Position numbers and translations under genes: made by a program
From: Cryptomeria japonica
Taxonomy: Eukaryota; Streptophyta; Pinopsida; Cupressales; Cupressaceae
NCBI RefSeq assembly: GCF_030272615.1
Contig: NW_026729314.1
Span: 39,471-103,470, forward strand
Reading direction: 5' to 3'
Length of the DNA: 64,000 nt
The notes under the pieces: model-generated
Seen by the model: the letters and a program-made list of their open reading frames with translations, nothing else
The model's database searches: none
Told to the model about the DNA's origin: nothing
Shown here: piece after piece, positions 35,317 through 47,706 of the stretch
Numbering within the stretch: position 1 is the stretch's first letter
Layout of the letters: each line of letters begins with the position of its first letter

Positions 35317-36309
35317 TGTTGGCAATTGACACTCATCAGGTAAGAGCTAATGACATTTTGGGTTGTCATTGATGGAAACTCATCATCTCAAGGTAAATGG
35401 TTTCATTTTTTGGTTAACCGACATTCATTGCACTTAACTGGTATTCATATTGCTCTACACCGGCACCGACATTCACTTCATACCTAGCTAAGTCCTGATC
35501 CTGGTAACGTGTATACGAAACCCGGTAATGGATATGACCTAGATAGGGAATCTTTTGGTCCTGATTATTTCTTTCATGATTTTTGTGGTAACGTGTGATG
35601 GCCGACATGGTCGTTGGGATTATGCTTGAAACTCATTATGTACCAGCAACCGACATGTTTATATTTCTCATTGAAACCGACATGGTAAAGATGGAAGGAT
35701 ATTTAAGAATATCATTTCAACAATAGATCAAATATGTGATGGAATGTGAATTTTTGGTTGCAAATGTTTCAGTGAGTATTGGTATATATTTTGGTCAATG
35801 ATTAGAAGTATTTGTGTGCATTTGCATGTGTATAGCTTAACGGGTAGTAGAATAGAGAAGAACAAAGCATCAATGAACCGATATACAAAGAAGGATATCA
35901 GAGCATTCACCGGAACTTATCCAGCATGGTCAGATGCAATTTATGTTCATTTTCATTTGTAATCACTTTGTAATATTCTGTAAGTCAGTGAGACTTCTTA
36001 TTTTGTGTTTGAGCAGTGAGCTCTAAGCAGTTGGCCTTTCTACATGTGCAAACCCCTTAATGTAATATTTGTATACCTTGATCAAGTATATAGCTATTGT
36101 GGGTATCAGCCCCATTGTGTTCTTTCCCTTTGCAAGGTTTTCCACGTATAAATATTGGTGTTATGGTGTTGCCTTTCTATGTATTATTTGGTGTATGCAC
36201 TTTAATTTTATTTACTATTAACTAGTTAATAAGCAATAAGTTAAAAACTATCATTACCGGTAGATCACTGATTCATCCCCCCACCTCTCAGTGTTCTTGG
36301 ATTCCAACA
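35317..36309 (+). repeat. 3' LTR of element A3 (993 bp)
   Basis: Starts TGTTGGCAATTGACACTCAT and ends CTCTCAGTGTTCTTGGATTC then CAACA, a TG...CA LTR. The last 74 bp match the LTR end in front of the copia PBS at 20387. It contains CACGTATAAATATTGG near 36143, the counterpart of the conserved GTGGAAA block of A2 and E. No partner 5' LTR is present because the 5' half of A3 is replaced by gypsy C. Confidence 0.85.
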
Positions 36310-36329
36310 TTTGCATGATTGGTAGCAAC

Positions 36330-36920
36330 TAGCAATCAAGTCTTTGAGAACCAATTGCAAGTGAGCATACTTGCAATAAAGAGAGCGGTGAGAGAAACAA
36401 GCTTTCAATCAAGTCTCAAAACCCCGATTGCAATTGAAAGAGATTAGCTGGGTGAATATAAGCTTGCAATTGGAACCCTGATTTCAAGTGCATACACTTC
36501 AAAACACTTATGCAATATGGGCTTGCAATCGGGTCTTGGAACCCTAATTGCAAGTATGCTTTTTAAATTTGTTGCCTTCATATTTCCCTTCCAAATAAGC
36601 TCATACAATGGTGACTTGCAATTAGGTCTTGAAGACCCAATTGGAAGTGTAAGACAAACATGATGACACACTTGCAATATGATAGCAGGATTTGTAATCG
36701 GGGTCTAGAGACCCTAATGCAAGTAATGACAACTTGCAAAAATAAAGATAAAGCACCCATATACTTGCAATCAGAGTTTTGAAACCCGATTGCAAGTAAT
36801 ATAGTTTAGGACTTGCATTTCGGGTCTTAGGACCTGACTTGCAAGTGACTTGTAATCCAACTTGCAAACGCAAGTTTGCAAGTTAGTTGTAATCGGGTTT
36901 CTAATACCCAATTGCAAGTA
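36330..36920. repeat. Array of about nine imperfect palindromes (TTGCAAT...ATTGCAA)
   Basis: Units near 36330, 36401, 36472, 36521, 36614, 36690, 36763, 36810 and 36881. Each is an inverted repeat about 35 bp long. The consensus left arm is ACTTGCAATCGGGT, the right arm ACCCGATTGCAAGT, with a loop of about 6-8 bases such as CTTGGA. Spacing between units is 47-93 bp and the spacers are unrelated. It begins just after LTR A3. Confidence 0.85.
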
Positions 36921-38149
36921 AAGTTAACTTGTAATGTGAGCAAAAAGTCCCTACTTGCAGTGAGGTCAAAAAGTTCTTACTTCCAGTGACATTTACTTGC
37001 AATGACAAAAAAAAATTCTTACTTGTAGTGATTGACTTGAAACCTGAAATTGCACAGAAAGCTTGGAAAATGAAAGCCAAACTAACCAAAACTTGGACAA
37101 TGATGCCAAAATCACCCATGCATAATTAGACATTACCAATACAAGTTTTTATGAGTTACTTCATAAAATGTGCCTTAGAGAAATGAAACTATGAATTTTA
37201 AAGAAAAATTCGTAAGGGTTGTCAATTTTTGAAAGTTCATAAATTGAGACAGCACATTGTACCCCGCTTGCATCAACATCAAATTTTATTATGGCAAATT
37301 ATTTTGTAGCGGTGAAATTTTTTCATTTTTGGGAAAAAATAAAAATAAGCACAAGGGATTTTTAATTTTGTAGTTAATATTTCCTACAAAATTCCCTGCT
37401 CGTACTGGAATTTTCGGTCTTTGCCATCTTCTTGCCATTCCTCGTCATCATCTAACATTCAGTATCATCCATGTCGCTCTTCTATTTCCTTCTTGAGAGA
37501 TGCACTACCATGCCTGCTGACCACTAATTATTCTTAGCCATGCCGCCGATCTATCACTTGGTTGCTGCCTATCGAGTCGTCGATAGTTTCTCATTGGGTC
37601 ATTGCCTGTTGGCTACTCTGCAACCGTTTGCAGCTCCCAATCCTAGCTTCGATCACCTAAACAACGAAGGGTAGGGCCCCAATCACTAACACCTAACCAC
37701 CAGTTTCTAGGTCATCAATATGACTAGGAGCCTAACTTTTAAGCCTCAAGTGTGCTTTGCAAGGCTTATCAGATAACTTTCATCAAATTGGGCATAAATT
37801 TCACACGTGACGTCCATTTTTCAAAAGCTTTGTGTCATTGGGAAACTAACTTAGAGGCCTATCTAGTGGTACCAGTGATTTTTCTTAGTTCTTCTCCTAA
37901 AATTTTTTATAGGCCATTGAAGTCATTTTTTTTTTTTTTTGCTTCTAGGGCCATAACTTCCTCAAACATAAACTATTTTTTGCAAACAAGTAGGCATTTT
38001 AAATGTGATTTTATGCTATCTAGATCTACTATTTTTTCTTTTGAAAGTTTTATATTAGGTACACAAGCATCCATTTGAAGTGATTTCTTGCTTTCATCAC
38101 TTCCTAGTCTTTCTAGTTGCAAAAGGGTTTGATTTTTCTTGGGGGAGGG
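36921..38149. other. Non-coding stretch between palindrome array and copia remnant
   Basis: Ends of the palindrome array fade (CTTACTTGTAGTGA and similar up to 37030). The rest shows no family features. A plus-strand 108-codon frame at 37752-38078 crosses a T16 run and is not convincing. Confidence 0.5.
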
Positions 38150-39529
38150 GGGGTGAAATTGCATATTTCAAATCCTCATAATGTCTTAGAACTATGGAAG
38201 ATTAATGTTCTATTAAATGCCTTACACGTTATAATTATCATAACTATAAAAACTAGATGACTGGATTACTCATGCCCAAAGTTTTGTGGTCAACCTTAGA
38301 TGAGACCCAACGAAACTTGACTCGTCAGTCTACGATATTTCATAAGAGAAATGAGATGGATGATGCTATATGTTTTATTTCCATGCATGTTCTCTATAGT
38401 ATCATATTTCACTTTGAGTCCTTCTCTATTCCTCAAGCCATAAGTTTAAATATTTGTGTGGGACAATTAATGTGTTCAAGGCACTACACCTTGAGATGGA
38501 TTTGACTAAATTAGTTCTTAATTCTTTTTCTTCTATGGGGGACTTTGTGGAGAAATTCAAGTCACTCAAATATTTTCTATAGGGTTATGGAAAGGAGAAA
38601 ATTGACAAAGAGTATGTATTTCATGATTTTGTCTAAGCTTCATGGGCCCTTTTAGGTCTTTACCCTCTACATTTAATCCACCATTGATACTATGGGAGTT
38701 TCCTAAAATTTCCCTCCTTTTAGGTATTTTATGGGCACTTGACATAAGAATAGGCTTTGTTGAATCAACATGATTCACTTTCTAGTTCCAAGTCCCAAGC
38801 CTAGGTAGCATAGTCATCTGAATGGAAATAAAAGAAGAAGCATAATCCTAAGATACATTCTTCATCAAGTTGTGGGAGTTCCTCCAAGCCCACTCAAAAG
38901 TTATATTAGGGATTGCCATCTACTCCACCAACTACTAATTATTCAAAGTCTGGTGATTCTTCCTTGAAGACAAAGGAGAAGTCAGGTGAGCCTTGTGGTT
39001 TTTTTAGCAAGGAGGGACAATCAATCTCTAGGTGTTAGAAGAGACTAGCAACATCATATTTAAACACCTAAGTCTTATTCCTCACACACAGGAAAAGTTC
39101 ATGCTCTTTTGTATTGGCCTTGTTTTCAATAACTACTTGGTTACTTCATTTTGGTGCTTCTCACCATATGTCACATTCTTAGGATCTTGTTTCCTCTCTT
39201 TCATAGTGTCACTTCATAGATTGCAATGTGGGATTCTACTTATACTTTAGTTATGAGTTCATGCCTTTTTTGGTTTCAGGGTGGATTTCTTCAGGATGTT
39301 GTTGTTGTTCCTAAAATCTCCACCAACCTTGCATCAATGTATTATATTTTTCACTCCAACATAAGTAAGATAGTTGAGTTTACATGATGTGGTTACCATA
39401 AACCTCCATGATCTTGATATTATTATGACTACTTGGAGTATTGATCTTGAATATAATATTTTGATGGCTTTTAAAGTACAACCCCTATTGGTTCTTATTT
39501 CATAGCCCATAAAAATTTAGTGAGTAATC

Positions 39530-40060
39530 TTCGGTATGAATGGTTTGGTCATGTCAATTACAAATATCTATATTAGATGAGAACTCATCCATTGGTGACT
39601 GGCCTACCTAAGATTTCTTCCATAGACGGTGATAGCCAAGGTTGTGTACTTGGTAAGAACCACCAATATTATTTTCCTTTAGGTAGATTCATGATGTTAA
39701 GTCACCATTAGAGTTGGTTCATAGTGACCTCATGTCCATCTTGAATCGATATTTTTTTGGGGTCAAGTATGTGCTCACATTCAATGATAACTTCTCGAGA
39801 TGTACATGGGTGTAATTTCTCAAGTATAAGATTGATGTAGTTGATTCCTTCAATATATACAAGGCATTTGTGGAGAAGAAGTTTGGACTTTCTATCAGGA
39901 GGATACACATAGATAATAAGGGGAGTATGTTAATAAGACATTCAAATACTTTTGTAGTGAGAATGACATTTAACACCAACTTACAGTTCCTTATACTCCC
40001 TATCAGAGTGGTGTTTCTAAGAGGAGGAACAAAATACTATGTAAGTAATGGATAATTGCA
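39530..40060 (+). pseudogene. Copia GAG-pre-integrase and integrase core remnant (element K)
   Basis: Frames read WFGHVNYKYLY, MRTHPLVTGLPKISS, GCVLGKNHQYYFP (pre-integrase zinc region, about 39535-39680). Then come LELVHSDLMSI, VKYVLTFNDNFSRCTWV, DVVDSFNIYKAFVEKKFGLS and IRRIHIDNKG (about 39710-39925). The two Asp residues and their spacing fit an integrase core. Several stops and one frameshift. Confidence 0.78.
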
Positions 40061-40680
40061 TTATTCAGTGTCATGCTATGGATGTTGCCTTTTGGGTTGA
40101 GGCAATGAATTATGCTATTTACATTTAGAATTAAATGTTTCACAAGGTATTATGATATTTGACTCTTGAGGAGGTTTGGCCCATGTCAATCTTGTTGTAT
40201 CTTCATTCAAAGTTTTTGGGAGAGGGTTGGGAATTTATTCTAGATGCTCATAGGAAATACATGGAGAAGAAAATTTGACCACTTATCTTTGTTTGCTACT
40301 TTGAGGATGTTAAGGCATACAAGTTGTTTTATCTTGTTTCCAAAAAGGTCTTGTTTTGGTGAGATATCTAGTTTGGTGAGCACTATCCTCTGATGAACTC
40401 TTCATCACTATCTTCTTTGTCAGTTTCTCCTCCTCCTCCTCCATCCCTTGAGAATTCTTTATCCTAGGATGATGAGGATGTTGTTCTAGTTTAGCCACCA
40501 TCACATCCACCTCCAGTTCCCAAGTAGGCCTATTGTATTGGTGTAGATGGAGATTGGGCAAGTGATCCTTTAGATTCTCATCGTACTCATTCATAACATT
40601 ATGGGGTTTCTCTTTTGAGTCAAGACATTTTGAACGATCCTTAGAAGTTTTCATATGAATCAAGTATTTTTGAGTGGGAT

Positions 40681-41427
40681 ATGGATATGGTAGAGGAGTA
40701 TTCTTTATTGATGAAAAACTATACTTGGGATCTTATTCCTCTTTCTAAGGAAATAAAGTTGGTACAATTAAAGTGGGTGTATCATACCAAGTATGCTATA
40801 GATGGTTCCATTGATAAGTATAAGGCTCATGTTGTTGCTAAGGGGTTTTCACATGTTAAGATAATTGATTATTCAAAGAAATTTTATCATATCACCAAGA
40901 TGGATTCTATTCATCTTGTACATTCATTTGTAGCTTCACAAGGATGGTCATTATATCAGATGGATGTGAAGTGTTCCTTCTTGCATGGTGACCTTCATGA
41001 TGACTATATGGAAATACTACAAGGTTTTGTGTAGGACTCTTCACTTATTTGTAGGATTCAACATTCATTGCATGGCCTCAAGTAGGGCCATCAAGCTTGG
41101 TATGAGAAGCTGGACTTTTTTCTATTGTCTTCTGGTTTTACACATTGCCTTTCTAATCCTATAGTTTACACTCAATGATAGGAGGTTAATGAATTGATAT
41201 TGGTCTTGTATGTGGATGTTTTGTTTCTTACAAAGAGTTCTCCTTATGTGATCTAACATGTTTAGAGAGCATTGATGGAACAATTTGACATGACATATCT
41301 TGGTCTTTTGCATTATTTCCTTGGTCTTTAGGTTATTCAATCTTCAGATGGGATTTCCGTTAGTTAGCAAAAGTATGTTCTTGATATTCTTCATAGATTT
41401 GGCATTCCTGACTACAAGCCTTTATAA
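40681..41427 (+). pseudogene. Copia reverse transcriptase remnant (element K)
   Basis: The first 118 codons are open: EEYSLLMKNYTWDLIPLSKE, LKWVYHTKYAIDGSIDKYKA, HVVAKGFSHVKIIDYSKKF, WSLYQMDVKCSFLHGDLHDD (catalytic D in QMDVK). Further on LVLYVDVLFL replaces the YVDD box, and FDMTYLGLLHYFLGL follows. This is the RVT_2 type of Ty1/copia. The second catalytic Asp of the YVDD box is changed (YVDV), and stops are frequent. Confidence 0.88.
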
Positions 41428-42708
41428 ATTTATTAAGTATGATGAACAACATTATGATAAAATCAGTCAAATGAAAAAAAAAACACATTAAATATATCCC
41501 AAAAGGTGTGCAGAGCTGCATAAGTGTCAACGAAAGACAAAATCAATCAAAAGAAGAAGTTGATGTGTCCCCAGTCATGGCCTAGACACAATTTACATAT
41601 GAACCAATATCATGGTCGAATACTCCATATGCTACTAAAGTGGATGAACCATGTGCACTCGAAGTGGATGCACCATTATTGAGGCCATAGAATAATTGAT
41701 TATAGCTTGTAAAGAAATGGGGTGTCGATGTGTGAGGAATGGACATAGTGGCACAACCTCCTCCTAATGGTCGTCCATCATCATGGTGAGCTGCCATATC
41801 AAATGTCTACTTATTAAGGTTACCAGTGAGCACAATGAATGCATCCAATTCTAATATCACAAAACACTAATGAATTGGAATAGGAACAAGAGTAGAAGGA
41901 GGATCCATGATAGGATAACAAGGGAAAGGTCAATTGGGGTCAACACATGCCCCCAACCTCTATTGTGGCATGCTTCCACCAACACCCTAGAATGATCTCA
42001 TATCAAAATAATTGGGTTTATAACCCATAAAAAACTTGGCATATAATTTCCACAAAAAGTAAGGGGGGAACCTCTAAATTAGTGTGTCGTGGTTGGTCAA
42101 AGACCATCCATCACTTCTCCCAAAAGTGATCCACCATCGACTGATGTACACACCACCTCATGGATATGTGCAATTTGTTTGGAGGAATCAGTAAGTTAGT
42201 GGTGGAGTCAATGAATAATAAAGCTAAGTCAGCTTTGGTTATTTTCATATCTAAAATTTTCCTATAGTAGAGGCCATTTGACTAAAACTGTCATCTCTCC
42301 TCCCTCGATAAATGATATGAATCTAGCTCTACATCAATGGTCCTAACTACATCAATAATGTTTTTCATTGAAGAAGAAAAACACACTGTATGAGGGGACA
42401 AGAATGGTTCATTTAGGATTGTATTAAGTTTTTCTTTAATGGATCTAACATTTTAGTTGATCTTGGTTTGATATCGAGTCTCATTAGATCCAGGGGTGGA
42501 GATGGGGAATTAAGCAGCTCATCTATGTCAAATTGATCCATCATGTACACGTGTCTATGGAAAAGCTCTACATATATAAACAAACAATATACACATTAAT
42601 TTTTTTTATAAAATTAACTTTAAAGAATATATATTTATATATAATTTAAATTATTTTCAAACATAAATTTAAAACTCTAGGTCCACATGCATTAAATCCT
42701 AGATGTAC
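41428..42708 (-). other. Possible decayed coding remnant, unassigned
   Basis: The minus strand gives a 71-codon frame at 41797-41582 (MAAHHDDGRPLGGGCATMSI...) and a readable SRWWITFGRSDGWSL and RFPPYFLWKLYAKFFMGYKP near 42160-42010 across shifts. Composition suggests old coding DNA but I do not recognise it. An (ACAT)n microsatellite lies at 42709-42732. Confidence 0.35.
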
Positions 42709-42919
42709 ACATACATACATACATACATACATATTGCAAGGAAATTTATGTAATCTAACTAGACAAATCAAACTATGTACACACATGATGTATCATTTGA
42801 AACTTTCAAGAACATGTACACATATGCATTAAATAAGATTCAATTTTTTTTAATCTATATCTTACTACATCTTTTTAAAATACATGTACACATGTACTAT
42901 TAAAAAATAAATGCATGTT

Positions 42920-43790
42920 CTTGATGTCTTAAGGGGTCATGTGATTGAGGATGTCAAGTAAGGGGTCCTATTTCGACTAGAGGTCCTAATGAGATCCTGA
43001 ATGTCAAGTACATACATTAAAATTATTAAGAGATCATGTGATTGACGATGTCTTAATCCTAGTTCCTATTTCAATTTTGAGAGGTCCTAAGATCTCCTGG
43101 ATATCAAGTATATACATTGAAAGTATACTTGGGGTCATGTGATAATTGTTGTCTTAAGGGGTCCTATTTTAGCTAGAGGTCCTAATAAGATCCTAAATGC
43201 TAGATACATGTACATTGAAAGTATATAAGGGGTCCTATAAATCAGATAGAGGTCCTAATGAGATCCTGAATGTTAGGTACATTGAAAGTATAAGGGTTGA
43301 TGTGATAAATGATATCTTAAGGGGAGCCATGTGATAATAAATGATTAAGGGGTCATGTGATAATTAATGTCTTAAATCTGGGTCATGCGTGATAATGAAT
43401 ATTTTAAGGGTTCATGTGATAATTAATGTCTTAAGGGGCCCTATAAATTAGATAAAGGTCCTAATGTGATCCTAAATGTTAGGTACATACATTGAAAGTA
43501 TAAGGGGTCATGTGATTTAAATGAATGCCTTAAGGGGTCATGTGATTTAAGTAATGTCTTAAACTTGGATCCTATTATAGCAAGAGGTCCTAATACTAAA
43601 TGTTGATTCAAGTAAACATTGAAAGTATACTTGAGGTCATATGATTGAGGATGTATTAAGAGGTCCTATTTCAGTTTAGAGTAAGATCTTGAATGTCAAG
43701 TACATGCACATTAAAATTATAAGGGGTCATTTGTGATAATGAATGTTTTAAGGGACAACCATGTGTGATAATTAATATCTAACATGTCAA
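42920..43790. repeat. Degenerate complex tandem array
   Basis: Three phrases recur in order and in scrambled partial order: AAGGGGTCATGTGAT(T/AA), GTCTTAAGGGGTCCTA, and AGAGGTCCTAATGAGATCCT followed by GAATGTCAAGTACATACATT and GAAAGTATA. At least five full and several partial units, each about 110-130 bp, are visible. No reading frame is kept. It looks like an old minisatellite or a duplicated element leader. Confidence 0.8.
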
Positions 43791-45916
43791 AGACCACCCT
43801 AGAATGCAAAATCTTTTTTGATTTAGTTTTTGCAAAATCTATTTCTATATGTAGAAACTAACAAATACCATAAAATTATTATTAATATTATTTAGCATAG
43901 AGGAAGACCCCATATTTTATTAGCATAATAATATACCCACAAAATTGTTGAGTACTATAACCAAAACTTTGAAAGATTTTTTCTTTCCAAGATGCAAAAT
44001 ATATACTTTGATAATAAAATAAACTTCAACTAGGATGGGGAAAATAGATACATTATTCTATTTTGACACCACCTTTATAATATTTTATTACTATCTATAC
44101 GAAATAAATAGTTATCTATATGGTAATATGTTGTTGTAAATGAAACCCCAAAGTTACTTTCCTATCTAAAGTGTAGAAGATGTGAATTTGACGTAAAAAT
44201 AAAATTCCTTCAACAAATAAATAGTTATCAAAGTACACATGCACTAGTGCTTTGATTTAGAGATATGCACTATTTAGACCCAAGGATCCAAAAGCCTCTA
44301 AATACCCTTTAAATTTTATTTTATTTCTACCACAAATAAATTTGCGCAAAGAACACACAAACAAACAAACAAAGAAAAAATCTTACTGTTACAAAAAAAA
44401 GGAAAAAAAAAGCATTAAAAAAACATTTTTAATTTAGACTTGCTAATTTTCTAGACCATTAATTGAGACAAAATTTACTATTATACCATTTGAGAATTGA
44501 GATCTTCTGAAAGAAAGATAACACTTGGTTGATCCATTAAAGATGAATAATTGTATTGTCCACTCCTACAAGAATTTAGAAAATGAAAGTATGGAAAATC
44601 AAATAATCCACGTTTAAATGAAATTTCAACAAGGTGTATAAATATATAGTTCTTAGAAGAGCTATCTACCACCTTGGAAAGAGGCATGCAACTCCATGTA
44701 AGAACAAAGACACCTAAGAAAGCTTGTCTCTAGAAAAAGAAACATATCTAGAGATGAATGAACAACTTATTATGAATCAGTAACTTAAGATATTATGCAT
44801 CTAGTATTACACTTAGGATAAACATGTGGACAAAGTATAAATATTATGGTTACGAAATTCCATTTGAGAGTACTATATTCTCCTTCTTAATAGGATTTTT
44901 CTTCTTTTCTTAATCCTCACTGATTTGAAAACATAGATAAATAATTCCTTACTTTTTTGTTGTATGCCTATTTCTCAATCTAATTGTATTTTAAAAGTAG
45001 AAGGCTATATATATTATAACTCTCTTTCCTTTCTTAGTTTATTCAACAACTTCCTTTGTGATCTCTTGATGGAAATTTGTCATCTTGAATTTTTGTAAAT
45101 CTCTTATAATCTCTAATATATATTTTATTATGCATTCTCAATTATTATAGATTAAACCAGTTTTTGCTTCTTCAAACATCTCTATAATCTAGAAATAAGA
45201 CATAGGGAACTACAATTCTTATTCTAATTAGGTTTGCAAGTTTTTAGGGCAAGCATCTTGAATTATGTGTCCAAATTAAGTTTAGAACTTTTAAAAATAA
45301 AATAAAATAGTGATAAGTTTTCACTACCTTTTGTCCCCCACTTCCTTGCACATACCACATATATTTTTCATTTTACACAAATGTTATCTTATTTAATAGA
45401 CTAATTAAATGTTGGATAATATATAATCAAATATAAATTAATAAGTAAGTATAATTTGATTATACAAGTCACCATGATTTTGTGATCTAAATTGACTTGT
45501 AATATTATACTATGTCTCAAGTGGATACTAGATAAATAAGATAAATGGTACATATCTAGATCTTTTTTTAGTCTATATTCAAATTTGAACCATATGTGAT
45601 GATTTTTGATAAAATGATCATATTTAATATATAATAAAGAAAAGAAACTCAAAGTAAATAAGGAAGACTAGACTTAAAAATTTATAAGATAGTCTTAATT
45701 ATACTTCACTTTAAACTTTATCATTGAGATAATTATACCACAATTTTCTCAAATTACTAATAACCATAAACATTTTGTCTAGATTTAAGTAGCATATAGC
45801 ACATAAAATAATAGTATAATGTACATAATATCAAAACACACTCTCGATTATAAAATTACTTTTCAAATAGTTAAAAAAAAAAGATAATACATAAAGTCAA
45901 TACCTTCAAGAATATA
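43791..45916. other. AT-rich non-coding stretch
   Basis: No coding frame, element end or long repeat recognised. Short (AAAC)n near 44362 and A-rich runs near 44390-44410. Confidence 0.55.
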
Positions 45917-45929
45917 ACATATATATCAA

Positions 45930-46480
45930 GTTAAAGGCCCCTTCTACTGTTGTGGAGAAGCTTGTTTTTGGTGATGTCAAGAGGACCCTTTGTTATGATC
46001 TTTCTTATTTTAAACTAAGGGTCTTTTTTGTTCCTTCTCTTACCCACTCTCATGTGTCTTTTATTGAGGTGGAGTGATCTCCTATAGAGGTGGAGATCTT
46101 TCATGAGGGTTGGGTTGAAGGCTTGGGTCTTTGTCATCTTGTTTCCTCTTTTACCTCTCTTATTGAGGTGGATGCCTCTCCTATTGCAGTGAAGAGTATT
46201 TGGGTGGGAGAGGTTCTATGTTGCATGGTGTCTAATAGGCTTGTGTTTAAACATTAGTTGAAGGTTTTGGGAGCCTTGCTAAAACCCAACTTTTTAGCAA
46301 TATTTTAATGGTATATCTTCTTGCTTCTTGATATGAAGGTTATAGGAGCCTTCTCAAAACCCATTTGTAAGGTTAAGGGAGCTTGAAAAAACCTTGATTT
46401 CATGACTATTGAGATGGCTTAATAGGCTTTGTGGATGTTATAGCTTGGTAGTTGATGGCTAGTGCCGTTGTCAATCAAAA
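45930..46480 (+). mobile_element. Retroposed insert (truncated LINE or SINE-like) with target duplications
   Basis: The insert ends GTCAATCAAAA, a short A tail, and is flanked by exact 13-bp repeats ACATATATATCAA at 45917-45929 and 46481-46493. Internally one frame reads about 100 codons without stop (LVFGDVKRTLCYDLSYFKLR, then SLIEVDASPIAVKSIWVGE), so it may derive from a LINE ORF1 or another mRNA. GC content is clearly above the flanks. Its source is not identified. Confidence 0.75.
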
Positions 46481-46779
46481 ACATATATATCAAAAGTATC
46501 ATTTAAGAATTGAAATTTTTCTTGAAGTAGAAAACACAATAAACATTTATTGTAAATTAAACAAATCAAAATTCAAATTCTTCCATGATAAAAGATGAAA
46601 TATAATAAACAAAATATTACATAAAAAAAGCTATATTAAAATATTGATAAAAAATAATATATATTTACTTTACATCATTAGGAAATACAAGTGAAGATGA
46701 TGGTAAACAAAATGATGTTTATAATAATTAGTTAATTAATGTTTTATTGTATTGTATTTATGTGTAAAAGATTATAGAA

Positions 46780-47525
46780 TGCAAATAAAGGTTGACGACC
46801 AAAAAAATACAAATAAATAGACCTCACAATAGATAATTACAGTTTGTTATATCTCATTTTTAAAGATATTTGTTTTGTTTATCTATTAACTATTTCATTG
46901 TATCAAAATTGAAACCTTTTTAAAATCTATTTTATAAAAAAAAAGAAAAAAAAAAAGAAAGAAATCAATTATAAGATAATGTACAAACATAAAATTAACC
47001 TTTTATTACTCTAAATGGGTCTGCAGTTTTCAATATGACTAACATTCTACCAACATTTTAATCATTACAAATTGATTAAATCTTTATAGATTAAAAAGGA
47101 TATAAAAATTTGATGTCTCAAGACTCTAGAATGTTACTATCCAACCTCAGTTTTTTTAATTTTATAATTAATGATTAGAATCTAGAGTTTTCAGACATCA
47201 ATTTTTTTTGTCCTTCTATATCTATACATATTGGAATAAGTAACATGTTGGTAGAATAGTAACACACATTACAAAATTCAGAGCAATTTAGAGCAATAAA
47301 AGATCAATTTTATGTTTGTACATTATCTTATAATCATTTTTTTTTTTTTTTTTCCTTTGATTAAATGGATTTTCACAGAGTTTCAATTTTTGTACAATAA
47401 AATACTTAATAGAAAAACAAAACAAATATCATAAGAGTATAATGGACTTAAATTATCCATTGTGAGGTCTATTTATTTATTATTTTCTGATCTTCCACTG
47501 TTGTATTCTAATAATAAAATTCATA
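46780..47525. repeat. Long inverted repeat (foldback), arms about 370 bp
   Basis: Left and right arms pair along their length around a centre near 47150. Perfectly paired segments include 46968-46996 with 47306-47334 (29 bp), 46811-46830 with 47459-47478 (20 bp), and near-perfect 47110-47130 with 47181-47201. The arms contain poly-A/poly-T tracts of different length. This is a foldback or MITE-like element. It lies 182 bp beyond the stop codon of peptide gene copy 2. Confidence 0.9.
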
Positions 47526-47706
47526 AATTATTTAAAACAGAAATATTAAAGATTCAAAACATCGAATTTATTTAAGCAAAAGAATTTACAATTAAAAAGC
47601 GCTATTTTTATTGAATCCTTGATAACACCAATCAAAACTTGGTAACAATCTCCACCTTATTTATGAGCTTTCAAAGAGCCATTTAAACATCTTTGTAAAT
47701 TGCTGT

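Larger units (their letters stand above)
38150..41427 (+). mobile_element. Decayed Ty1/copia element K (gag to RT)
   Basis: Plus-strand internal region with many stops and frameshifts. Gag-like text begins about 38150 (LELWKINVLLNAL) and continues LEMDLTKLVLNSFSSMGDFV (about 38490). A pre-integrase zinc region and integrase core lie at 39530-40060, and RT at 40681-41427. The order INT before RT identifies Ty1/copia. LTRs and RNase H were not found; the 3' end breaks off near 41427. Confidence 0.8.

Noticed and set aside
36444-36873. Minus-strand frames of 60-83 codons across the palindrome array
   Set aside because: Created by the recurring TTGCAAT words; no start context or family features.
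36330-36920. Regularly recurring palindromes as a CRISPR array
   Set aside because: Repeats are imperfect, spacing varies from 47 to 93 bp, and the context is a plant retroelement. No cas genes.
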